Below, piece after piece: positions 1 through 6,018 of a stretch of DNA of 6,546 nt. The number at the start of each line of letters is the position of its first letter. Position 1 is the stretch's first letter. The notes under the pieces are model-generated. The model had not been told where the DNA came from, did not search any database, and saw nothing but the letters and a program-made list of their open reading frames with translations. A program made the position numbers and the translations under genes. Origin of the DNA: JAAYYM01 sp035271065 (GTDB lineage Bacteria > Bacillota > Clostridia > Lachnospirales > Lachnospiraceae); contig DATESB010000217.1 of the NCBI GenBank assembly GCA_035271065.1, positions 1 through 6,546 of the forward strand. The letters are read 5' to 3'.

Positions 1-1299
1 CTTAATCTCCAGTTCTTCACTGTCTACCATGCTGACTGTAAATTGCTCAATATCTGCATGAAAGGTATACGTGCAGTTTGTATTCATTCCCGGAACATCC
101 AACACATACGTAAACGGAATACTTCCTTTTAGCGAATAGAATGGGATACTGTCATCGGTTGTAATATAGAGAACCTGTACATCAATGACACCTTCTATCT
201 CAATTCCGTCTTCCGTAATCTGTGTATCATCAATGACTGCCGTTCCCATGCTGTAGCAAATCTGCAGAATTCTTGCTCCGCTGTTTCTAACACGCAGATT
301 TCCTCCTGCCCGACATTTACCGTTGTTTTTCACAAGAAAGCTCCGATAGTTTCCCTGCTCAGTAACGGTTGTAATTTCCTTTGTTACACCATATACATCT
401 GACAATAATTCTAAAGATTCCTCTCGATACACCTTCATATGCAAATCCAAGACCGTGTCAACCGCTATGGAACGTTCCTCGCCGTCTCCGTCCGGACGCA
501 CTTCCAACTCTGTGTTACCGATTTCATATTGCATATCCAATAACATATCATCCGTACAGCCCTGACAATCTATGCTGCCTGCAAACGGAATACGCGTTTC
601 AAACCAGCGAACCTTAACATCCTCTCCCTCTGCCTCATATAATAGGAACAGATTCAACTCTCCCTGTATATTTAGTTTTTGCTCTGCAGGTTTGAAATCA
701 ACTACACCGACACGGACATCCTCCCACAAAATCTCATAAATATTAGGCAGATTGGACGGCAAATCAACAGATTCCCGAATACGAAAGATATCTTTCTTTT
801 CAATTGCTATCTCCGCAATCTCCAATGTTTTTTTACGATATTCAACCGGTTCATCGGAGCGCAGTTCTACTGCTGTCTCTTCATCCATAATATTTTCTGC
901 CGTGACCAAAAAACTCACGATGCTTTTGATATTAAGTTTTCGTGAATTAATCAGCGAAATGGATAAATCCTCTATGGTATCTTTTACTTTAACGCTATCA
1001 CCGTTTTCAATCCCATCCATATGTATAAACTCATCAAATGCAATGCTTCCGTCCACACATTGCATGTTCCTTTGTCCGTTATCACTCAAATACAGTACAG
1101 AAAAGCAAAGCCGTCCTTTCACGGTTACATGATTTTCAGACACTTTTACTTCCTCAATCTGCACATTCCCTTTATCAATCAACAACTTAAAAACATCGCT
1201 CATAGAATCCGGGATGTTGTAATCGTCATCCAATGTAATTTGCGTTGCTGCCCTGCATTTTGGTCTGTCCATATGTACATTCTTTTTAATTAGGTCCAA
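1..1299 (-). CDS. sipL: SipL-like spore coat morphogenesis protein (DUF3794/SPOCS domains), 3' end outside window
   Basis: This frame is open for 433 codons from a TTG at 1299 to the window edge, with no stop. Three copies of a SPOCS (DUF3794)-type unit can be seen, each with a strand pattern ending in G-x7-Y (G62-Y70, G213-Y221, G370-Y378), inside blocks at about residues 29-134, 180-290 and 345-433. Family members are about 520 residues and end in a LysM domain, which would lie beyond the left edge here. In Clostridioides difficile, SipL binds SpoIVA and is needed for coat assembly around the forespore under sigma-E; that role is inferred for this protein. The TTG start is preferred over the ATG at 1272 because AGGAGG lies 8 nt upstream and the N-terminus LDLIKKNVHM resembles the (M)ELIKKNIHM start I recall in relatives. 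The ribosome site lies inside the terminator of the upstream pyrimidine operon. Confidence 0.85.
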   Translation of the reverse strand, partial: MDLIKKNVHMDRPKCRAATQITLDDDYNIPDSMSDVFKLLIDKGNVQIEEVKVSENHVTVKGRLCFSVLYLSDNGQRNMQCVDGSIAFDEFIHMDGIENGDSVKVKDTIEDLSISLINSRKLNIKSIVSFLVTAENIMDEETAVELRSDEPVEYRKKTLEIAEIAIEKKDIFRIRESVDLPSNLPNIYEILWEDVRVGVVDFKPAEQKLNIQGELNLFLLYEAEGEDVKVRWFETRIPFAGSIDCQGCTDDMLLDMQYEIGNTELEVRPDGDGEERSIAVDTVLDLHMKVYREESLELLSDVYGVTKEITTVTEQGNYRSFLVKNNGKCRAGGNLRVRNSGARILQICYSMGTAVIDDTQITEDGIEIEGVIDVQVLYITTDDSIPFYSLKGSIPFTYVLDVPGMNTNCTYTFHADIEQFTVSMVDSEELEIK

Positions 1300-1356
1300 A
1301 AAAAGCCCCTCCTTGCTTGAATACGCTTTCTTCATTGTATTCAGCAAAAAGGAGCT
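1298..1356 (-). terminator. Intrinsic terminator of the pyrCKD operon
   Basis: The hairpin starts 16 nt after the pyrD stop. The 5' arm (1356-1337) pairs with the 3' arm (1324-1304) over 20 base pairs, including three G-U pairs and one bulged A at 1318, and closes a 12-nt loop (1336-1325). Seven T residues follow directly (1304-1298). This is the classical rho-independent layout. The last T residues are also the first two bases of the sipL TTG start codon, so terminator and translation start physically overlap. Confidence 0.85.
1308..1313 (-). promoter_or_regulatory. sipL ribosome binding site inside a terminator stem
   Basis: AGGAGG lies 8 nt before the TTG at 1299 and fixes that start. All six bases pair within the 3' arm of the 1298-1356 hairpin, so the site should be hidden in any transcript reading through from pyrD and exposed in a transcript that begins downstream of the 5' arm. 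Confidence 0.8.
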
Positions 1357-1362
1357 GTATGC
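1334..1362 (-). promoter_or_regulatory. Candidate sigma-E-type sporulation promoter for sipL
   Basis: GCATACA (1362-1356), 14 nt, then AATACAAT (1341-1334) resembles the sigma-E pattern known from Bacillus (KMATATT, 13-15 nt, CATACANT), matching at 5 of 7 and 7 of 8 positions. A start about 7 nt downstream falls near 1327, in the loop of the terminator hairpin. SipL genes are sigma-E dependent in C. difficile, which fits. The match is by eye and no transcription start is known. Confidence 0.5.
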
Positions 1363-1372
1363 CTGAATTGTT

Positions 1373-2278
1373 CTAGTGAACCGCATGTATTAATGTCTTG
1401 ATGTCTTCAATCTGATAGTTCTTCATATAGGCTTCAATTCCGTCAACCACTTCACTGGTTGTGTATGGGTTATGGAAGTTGGCGGCTCCAACTGCAACTG
1501 CTGTGGCTCCGGCAAGTATAAATTCAATTGCATCCTCTGCATTCATAATACCGCCCATGCCGATAATCGGAAGTTTCACCGCTTCTGCAACCTGATATAC
1601 CATTCTGATTGCCACCGGCTTGATTGCCGGACCTGATAATCCACCTGTGCGATTGGCAAGTGCAAAGGTTCTTTTATGAATATCTATTTTCATCGATGTC
1701 AACGTGTTAATCAATGAAATAGCATCTGCTCCACCGGCTTCTGCCGCACGCGCCATTTCCGTAATATCCGTTACATTCGGACTCAGTTTCATAATAATGG
1801 GTTGTTTTGCTTTGTCCTTCAACGTACGCGTAATATTGTACAATGCATCAGCCTTCTGACCAAAAGCAATTGCACCCTCTTTGACATTTGGGCAGGAAAC
1901 ATTGATTTCAAGCATATCGACATCTGTATCTGATAATTTCTCTACAACCTCAACATAATCTTCCACACTTTTTCCGCAAATATTCACAATAATCTTTGTG
2001 TCATACTGCTTCAAGAACGGAATGTCACGCTTCATAAACACATCAATTCCGGGGTTCTGCAACCCAATTGCATTGAGCATTCCTCCATAGGTCTCTGCCA
2101 CACGCGGTGTCGGATTGCCCTCCCAGGGTACATTGGATACACCCTTTGTCACAACTGCACCAAGTTTATTCAAATCAACAAATTCACCATATTCCATTCC
2201 TGAGCCAAATGTACCGGAAGCTGTCATAACAGGATTTTTGAATGTTACACCTGCAATTGTTGTCTTTGTATTGATCAT
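1373..2278 (-). CDS. pyrD: Dihydroorotate dehydrogenase class 1B, catalytic subunit
   Basis: The 301-residue protein is the FMN-containing subunit that oxidises dihydroorotate to orotate in the cytoplasm, the fourth step of UMP synthesis. It has the full length usual for the family. Visible landmarks are TASGTFG (19-25), the substrate and FMN loop around K45 (TKGVS), LNAIGLQNPG (68-77), the active-site base C129 in NVSCPN, K164, and FMN phosphate-binding glycines near GLSG (213-216) and GMGG (240-243). A cysteine base rather than serine, together with a neighbouring pyrK, marks class 1B, which uses NAD+ through PyrK. The ATG overlaps the pyrK stop as ATGA, and GGAGG sits 7 nt upstream inside pyrK, so translation is probably coupled. 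It is the last gene before the terminator. Confidence 0.97.
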   Translation of the reverse strand: MINTKTTIAGVTFKNPVMTASGTFGSGMEYGEFVDLNKLGAVVTKGVSNVPWEGNPTPRVAETYGGMLNAIGLQNPGIDVFMKRDIPFLKQYDTKIIVNICGKSVEDYVEVVEKLSDTDVDMLEINVSCPNVKEGAIAFGQKADALYNITRTLKDKAKQPIIMKLSPNVTDITEMARAAEAGGADAISLINTLTSMKIDIHKRTFALANRTGGLSGPAIKPVAIRMVYQVAEAVKLPIIGMGGIMNAEDAIEFILAGATAVAVGAANFHNPYTTSEVVDGIEAYMKNYQIEDIKTLIHAVH

Positions 2279-3084
2279 AATGTAACCTCCTCAGCCAAGA
2301 ATACCGGTCCGTCTTTACAGATACGTTTGTTATGCACCTGTGAATGTTCATCAACATCCTTTGTCTTGCAAACACAACCAAGGCAGGCACCAACACCACA
2401 TGCCATTCTCTCTTCCATGGAAATCCATGCAGGAATTTGATTTTCTTCAGCATATTGCTTAACAGCGCGCAACATCGGTGTCGGTCCGCAGGCATAAATC
2501 AAATCTGCTGTCAATGCATGTTCTTTAATGGCATCCATAATATTGCCCTTTGTCCCCGCACTGCCGTCTTCTGTTGCAATATACAGCGTTCCGTTTTGTC
2601 TTAATTCATCCGTCAGAAAAAGTTTGTCCCGATATCCGACTACAATCTGCTTCTGATATCGGTTATCGTCTAACTGTTTTGCAAGTTCTAAGATTGGTGG
2701 AATTCCAATTCCGCCACCAAACAGGAATACCCTTTTCTGATTGGCAGACGCAACTCCTGCAACATCCTCATCTCCATTGATTGGGTACCCGTTTCCGAGC
2801 GGTCCGAGTATTGCTATGCTGTCACCCTGTTGATAAGTTGCAAATTCTGCTGTTCCTTCACCTGCAATCCGATAAACCATGCGAAGTCTGTTTTGACTTC
2901 TGTCAATCTCGCAAATGCTAATCGGACGCGGTAATAATTTCGATGCGTTTTTTGTATACACAGAAATGAACTGTCCCGGTTTTGCTGTCTGTGCAACAGA
3001 AGTTTCTATCCACATACTATAAATATCCGTTGCTATCATTTCCTGTGCAAGCACAGTTCCTTGTTCTTTTTTAAGCTTATCCAT
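2275..3084 (-). CDS. pyrK: Dihydroorotate dehydrogenase B electron-transfer subunit
   Basis: The 269-residue iron-sulfur flavoprotein passes electrons from PyrD's FMN to NAD+ through a [2Fe-2S] cluster and FAD. An N-terminal FAD-binding barrel carries RPIS (53-56), the NAD-binding part carries GGGIG (123-127) and ACGPTPML (198-205), and the C-terminal cluster ligands are C229, C234, C237 and C256. The gap of 18 residues between the third and fourth cysteine is a little longer than the roughly 14 I recall in Bacillus and Lactococcus PyrK. The gene starts 15 nt after pyrC, with a purine-rich AGGAGAAGAGGAG stretch before the ATG, and overlaps pyrD by 4 nt. A one-to-one complex with PyrD is expected from the family. 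Confidence 0.96.
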   Translation of the reverse strand: MDKLKKEQGTVLAQEMIATDIYSMWIETSVAQTAKPGQFISVYTKNASKLLPRPISICEIDRSQNRLRMVYRIAGEGTAEFATYQQGDSIAILGPLGNGYPINGDEDVAGVASANQKRVFLFGGGIGIPPILELAKQLDDNRYQKQIVVGYRDKLFLTDELRQNGTLYIATEDGSAGTKGNIMDAIKEHALTADLIYACGPTPMLRAVKQYAEENQIPAWISMEERMACGVGACLGCVCKTKDVDEHSQVHNKRICKDGPVFLAEEVTL

Positions 3085-3099
3085 GCTACTCCTCTTCTC

Positions 3100-4392
3100 C
3101 TAATCATTCTGTTTATCTTCGTAAACAATGTTTCCTTCACAGATTGTATACTTTACCTTACCATATAATGAAATTCCCTTAAACGGAGAGTTCTCCGACT
3201 TAGATACAAAACCGTCAACCGTCCATAACTCATTTTCATCAAACAACACCAGGTCCGCCATTGCACCAACCTCAATGCTGCCTGCATCCAAATGATATAG
3301 TCTTGCAGGGTTAACAGTCATCCTTTCCATTAACTGCTGCAAAGTCAGATAGCCTGTCCGCACCAAGTTCGTAATTCCGAGTGCCAATGAAGTTTCTAAT
3401 CCGATAATACCGCTTGGTGCCTCTGTCAGCGCTTTATTTTTCTCGTCCATACTATGCGGAGCATGGTCTGTTGCAATTAAATCGATCGTCCCGTCCTGCA
3501 AGCCCTGAATGACAGCCTGTCTATCCTCTTCTGTACGTAACGGTGGGTTCATCTTGGCAAGTGTTCCGTATTCTAAGACTGCATCTTCTGTCAATGAGAA
3601 ATGATGAGGCGTGGCTTCCGCATGAATATTATTTCCTTGTTTCTTTGCCTCACGCACATACTCCACCGCTTCCTTGGAACTGATATGCTGTATATTAATC
3701 GTAACACCTGTTGACAGTGCCAACGCCAAGTCTCTTTTCACCAAGGTACTCTCTGCCTCTGACGGCGAACCGCCTATCCCAAGTTCTTTTGCTGCCCTTC
3801 CTGCATGAATACCATTGTTGGTAATAAGAGCAGGGTCTTCCTCATGCAGGCTCATCGGCAAGTCCAAACGCTTTGCTTCACACATTGCCTCCTGTAATAA
3901 TTTCTCATCCATAATCGGAATGCCGTCATCCGTAAATCCGGCCGCTCCTGCTTTTGCCAATTCTGACATTGGTGTCATGTTCTTGCCTTGCATTCCTGTT
4001 GTAATGCAGGCAGCGGATAACACATGAATGCCTGTCTTCTTTCCTTCTTCAATTACATATTGTAACGTCTCTGTGTTGTCTACTGCAGGCTTCGTATTTG
4101 CCATACATACAACAGTTGTAAATCCACCCTTTGCAGCAGCTGCTGCTCCGGATGCAATGTCTTCTTTATACGTAAATCCCGGATCACGAAAATGCACATG
4201 CACATCAATCAAGCCCGGTGCTACCACCAGGCCTGTTGCATCAATTACATAGTCATCTTTTACAATATCATCTTCTGCAACGAACCTGTCACTCTGTCCG
4301 ATAGCAATAATTTTCTCATCTTTGATGATAATATCCGTTATTTCATCCATGCCTGTCTTGGCATTCACCACGTGTCCGTTCTTAATAATCAT
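3100..4392 (-). CDS. pyrC: Dihydroorotase (class I)
   Basis: The 430-residue zinc amidohydrolase cyclises N-carbamoyl-L-aspartate to L-dihydroorotate, the step just before PyrD-PyrK. The metal-binding DVHVHFRDPG motif (63-72; H65 and H67) is followed by MANTKP (97-102), the GFTDDG aspartate (D156 likely), H183, H236 and the catalytic D309 in ATDHAPH, plus the family's SKSENSPFKG near the C-terminus (398-406). All key residues are present and the length is normal. The ATG has AAGGAG 8 nt upstream. It is the first gene of a pyrC-pyrK-pyrD operon; pyrB, pyrE and pyrF are not in the window. Confidence 0.97.
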   Translation of the reverse strand: MIIKNGHVVNAKTGMDEITDIIIKDEKIIAIGQSDRFVAEDDIVKDDYVIDATGLVVAPGLIDVHVHFRDPGFTYKEDIASGAAAAAKGGFTTVVCMANTKPAVDNTETLQYVIEEGKKTGIHVLSAACITTGMQGKNMTPMSELAKAGAAGFTDDGIPIMDEKLLQEAMCEAKRLDLPMSLHEEDPALITNNGIHAGRAAKELGIGGSPSEAESTLVKRDLALALSTGVTINIQHISSKEAVEYVREAKKQGNNIHAEATPHHFSLTEDAVLEYGTLAKMNPPLRTEEDRQAVIQGLQDGTIDLIATDHAPHSMDEKNKALTEAPSGIIGLETSLALGITNLVRTGYLTLQQLMERMTVNPARLYHLDAGSIEVGAMADLVLFDENELWTVDGFVSKSENSPFKGISLYGKVKYTICEGNIVYEDKQND

Positions 4393-4423
4393 GCTATAGT
4401 CTCCTTTGTGAGAACTCTTTCTA

Positions 4424-4452
4424 ATTTTATCACAGCCTACTTTTTCTGTACA
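4424..4452 (-). promoter_or_regulatory. Sigma-A-type promoter of pyrCKD
   Basis: TGTACA (4452-4447), a 17-nt spacer and TAAAAT (4429-4424) match the housekeeping consensus at 4 of 6 and 5 of 6 positions. Transcription would start near 4417, giving a leader of only about 25 nt, too short for a PyrR-type attenuator. The -35 box is the core of an 8-bp palindrome, CTGTACAG (4446-4453), which could be an operator half or chance. The lipoprotein stop codon is 3 bp away and no terminator separates the genes, so some read-through is possible. Confidence 0.55.
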
Positions 4453-4455
4453 GAT

Positions 4456-4887
4456 TTAATCAAATACAACTCTCAAATCTATGAATTCTGTCTTCAGTAC
4501 AATATAGGGATAAGAAGAAACCTTTTGCACTTCTTCATCCTTCTTTGGTCCCAGCAGTGCCGTATCGCAATAAATCGCATTGCTCGTCAGATACAATTCT
4601 TCTACCTGAATATCGTACCCGCCCGTTGCCTGTTCTCCATAACCTGTCACAATATACAGATATTCTCTGTCACTGTATGTAAATTTAAACGGTTCCTCTT
4701 TCTTTGACTCAATCTGTTCCATTAACTCTTTCGGTAATTCATCCTTACTCAATACTGTAAATTCTAAATCCCTAATCTTCTCCGTGCTTGTTGTTTCAGT
4801 CTTGCAGCCTGTCAAGGTAAGTAATACGAGTATGAACCCGATTATCCTGATCACATGGACGTGATATCGCGTTTTATTTGATTTCAT
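4456..4887 (-). CDS. Lipoprotein with PrcB C-terminal-like domain
   Basis: This is a small exported lipoprotein of 143 residues (146 if the ATG at 4896 is used; positions below use that numbering). A basic N-terminus and hydrophobic segment (about 15-29) end in the lipobox LTGC with C31, so it should be anchored on the outer face of the membrane. After a charged linker comes a compact domain with TGYGEQATGGYDI (84-96) and SSYPYIVLK (127-135), the pattern of PrcB_C-type domains. PrcB is known from the Treponema dentilisin protease complex, but most clostridial members have no known role, and I assign none. The start at 4887 is preferred slightly because a weak GGA lies about 8 nt before it, whereas 4896 has no ribosome site at usable distance. 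It lies 63 bp upstream of pyrC and may be partly co-transcribed, with no functional link evident. Confidence 0.75.
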   Translation of the reverse strand: MKSNKTRYHVHVIRIIGFILVLLTLTGCKTETTSTEKIRDLEFTVLSKDELPKELMEQIESKKEEPFKFTYSDREYLYIVTGYGEQATGGYDIQVEELYLTSNAIYCDTALLGPKKDEEVQKVSSYPYIVLKTEFIDLRVVFD

Positions 4888-4933
4888 AACATGCATCCGC
4901 TACATATTTTGCTACATCATATGCAATAACAGT

Positions 4934-4987
4934 TTGACTCATTCTGACTAAAATATCTATTTGACTCATTCTGACTAAAATATCTAT
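4934..4987. repeat. Two exact tandem copies of a 27-bp unit
   Basis: Copies at 4934-4960 and 4961-4987 are identical over 27 bp. Each opens with TTGACTCATT and contains a second TGACT. They lie between the divergent lipoprotein and plsC genes, directly before the plsC -35 box, which itself begins TTGA. They may be duplicated operator or promoter DNA. Two copies are too few to call anything more specific. Confidence 0.9.
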
Positions 4988-5015
4988 TGAGAAAAGATGC
5001 ATATCGAAGTATAAT
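4987..5015 (+). promoter_or_regulatory. Sigma-A promoter of plsC
   Basis: TTGAGA (4987-4992), a 17-nt spacer and a perfect TATAAT (5010-5015) make a near-consensus housekeeping promoter. A start is expected near 5022, only about 13 nt before the ATG at 5035. This rules out the in-frame TTG at 4987, which is the -35 box itself. Confidence 0.8.
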
Positions 5016-5034
5016 AAGTGCGGGTGATAATAAT

Positions 5035-5757
5035 ATGATACGATTTATCTTAGCAGCACTATTTGTAGTTTTATTCTTAATTTTTAGTATTCCTCTACTC
5101 TTTGTGGAATGGATTATAGGTAAATTTAATATGGATATAAAAAACAGGAGTTCTCTCGCCATTGTCAATTGGGGATTTCGTGTTGTGACATGGATATCCG
5201 GTGTTCAAATGACTGTCATCGGCGAAGACAATGTTCCAAAGGATGAACCTGTTTTATATGTGTGCAATCATAGAAGTTATTTTGATATTGTGCTGACTTA
5301 CATAAGGGTTCCCAGACCTACAGGCTATATTGCCAAAAAGGAAATGCTTCGTGTTCCTTTGCTGTCCAGTTGGATGAAGAACCTACACTGCCAATTCCTT
5401 GACAGAGATAATATCAAGGAAGGGCTTAAAACAATTCTGCATGCAATTGAATTAGTGAAAAGCGGTATCTCTATCTGTATCTTTCCGGAAGGCACCCGCA
5501 ACAAAACAGACGAAATGCTGCCCTTTAAGGAAGGCAGTTTGAAAATTGCGGAGAAATCCGGCTGTGCCATTGTTCCTATGGCAATTACCAATTCCGCTGA
5601 GATTTTTGAAAATCATGCACCGAAAATCAAGAAATGTCATGTAATCTTAGAATATGGCAAGCCATTCTATGTAAAGGATTTAGAAAAAGAACAACAGAAG
5701 TTTGTTGGAGCCTATACACAAGGATTGGTTGCTGAAATGCTAAAAAAGAACGGGTAA
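5035..5757 (+). CDS. plsC: 1-acyl-sn-glycerol-3-phosphate acyltransferase
   Basis: The 240-residue membrane-associated acyltransferase transfers an acyl group to the 2-position of lysophosphatidic acid, giving phosphatidic acid for phospholipid synthesis. A hydrophobic N-terminal segment (about 4-28) precedes the catalytic motif NHRSYFD (78-84; H79 and D84 form the dyad), then FPEGTR (150-155), which binds the glycerol phosphate, and IVPMAI (179-184). All PlsC landmarks and the usual length are present. The ATG at 5035 is chosen because a strong promoter ends at 5015 and GGGTGAT (5022-5028), which can pair with the extended 16S tail, sits about 7 nt upstream. It is transcribed alone, divergent from the lipoprotein gene. 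The acyl donor (CoA or ACP) cannot be told from sequence. Confidence 0.93.
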   Translation: MIRFILAALFVVLFLIFSIPLLFVEWIIGKFNMDIKNRSSLAIVNWGFRVVTWISGVQMTVIGEDNVPKDEPVLYVCNHRSYFDIVLTYIRVPRPTGYIAKKEMLRVPLLSSWMKNLHCQFLDRDNIKEGLKTILHAIELVKSGISICIFPEGTRNKTDEMLPFKEGSLKIAEKSGCAIVPMAITNSAEIFENHAPKIKKCHVILEYGKPFYVKDLEKEQQKFVGAYTQGLVAEMLKKNG

Positions 5758-5788
5758 AATTCAACTAGCAGAATCTAAGATTATTTCA

Positions 5789-5817
5789 TTGTAATCTACA
5801 AGTCTATATGCTATACT
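5789..5817 (+). promoter_or_regulatory. Candidate promoter of the Rpn-family gene
   Basis: TTGTAA (5789-5794), a 17-nt spacer and TATACT (5812-5817) preceded by TGC form an extended -10 sigma-A promoter, matching at 4 of 6 and 5 of 6 positions. The predicted start near 5824 leaves a leader of about 195 nt before the ATG at 6019. Confidence 0.6.
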
Positions 5818-5823
5818 GCAACC

Positions 5824-6018
5824 ACATAAGTGCTATTTCTCTCTGAAATAGTACATTCATGTTCACTGATTACCCGATTGGCATATCATATTGTCCAACG
5901 GATCGTCGCGGCATTCGCCAAACGTTTCTCACCGTAACTAAACAACCAAGCATTTGTATTAAATACTAATTCAGTGCAATCATGTTACTCGTCCACCACA
6001 TCACCTAGGAGAAACTAT
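5824..6018 (+). other. Long untranslated leader of the Rpn-family gene with a 5' stem-loop
   Basis: A hairpin with a 10-bp stem (5830-5839 with 5845-5854, one G-U pair, 5-nt loop) sits a few bases after the predicted start. A weaker stem with one bulge (5878-5883 with 5892-5898) and an 11-nt palindrome (5956-5966) follow. No T-tract follows the first hairpin, so a plsC terminator is not convincing. I recognise no known riboswitch. No other coding region of note is visible between 5758 and 6018. Confidence 0.4.

Noticed and set aside
381..1293. Several plus-strand open frames of 78-126 codons
   Set aside because: They lie antisense to the continuous SipL frame, have no ribosome sites or recognisable domains, and the minus-strand frame has clear family repeats.
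4192..4707. Plus-strand 171-codon frame
   Set aside because: It is antisense to the pyrC start, the pyrC promoter and the lipoprotein gene, and its composition is not protein-like.
4916..4921. TATGAT as -10 box for the lipoprotein gene on the minus strand
   Set aside because: No acceptable -35 hexamer is found 15-18 nt upstream, so the promoter cannot be supported.
4934..4987. Possible CRISPR or attachment-site repeat
   Set aside because: The two copies are directly adjacent with no spacer, and no cas or integrase gene is present.
4987..5034. Sixteen-residue N-terminal extension of PlsC from a TTG at 4987
   Set aside because: That TTG is the -35 hexamer of the plsC promoter and would lie upstream of the transcription start; it also lacks a ribosome site.
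4917..5168. Minus-strand 83-codon frame ending in a repeated NRYFSQNES peptide
   Set aside because: The peptide repeat only reflects the 27-bp DNA repeat (a multiple of three), and the rest is antisense to plsC.
5830..5854. Hairpin as plsC terminator
   Set aside because: The stem is good but A/T-rich and no T-tract follows on either strand; it also lies after a predicted promoter, so a leader stem-loop is likelier.
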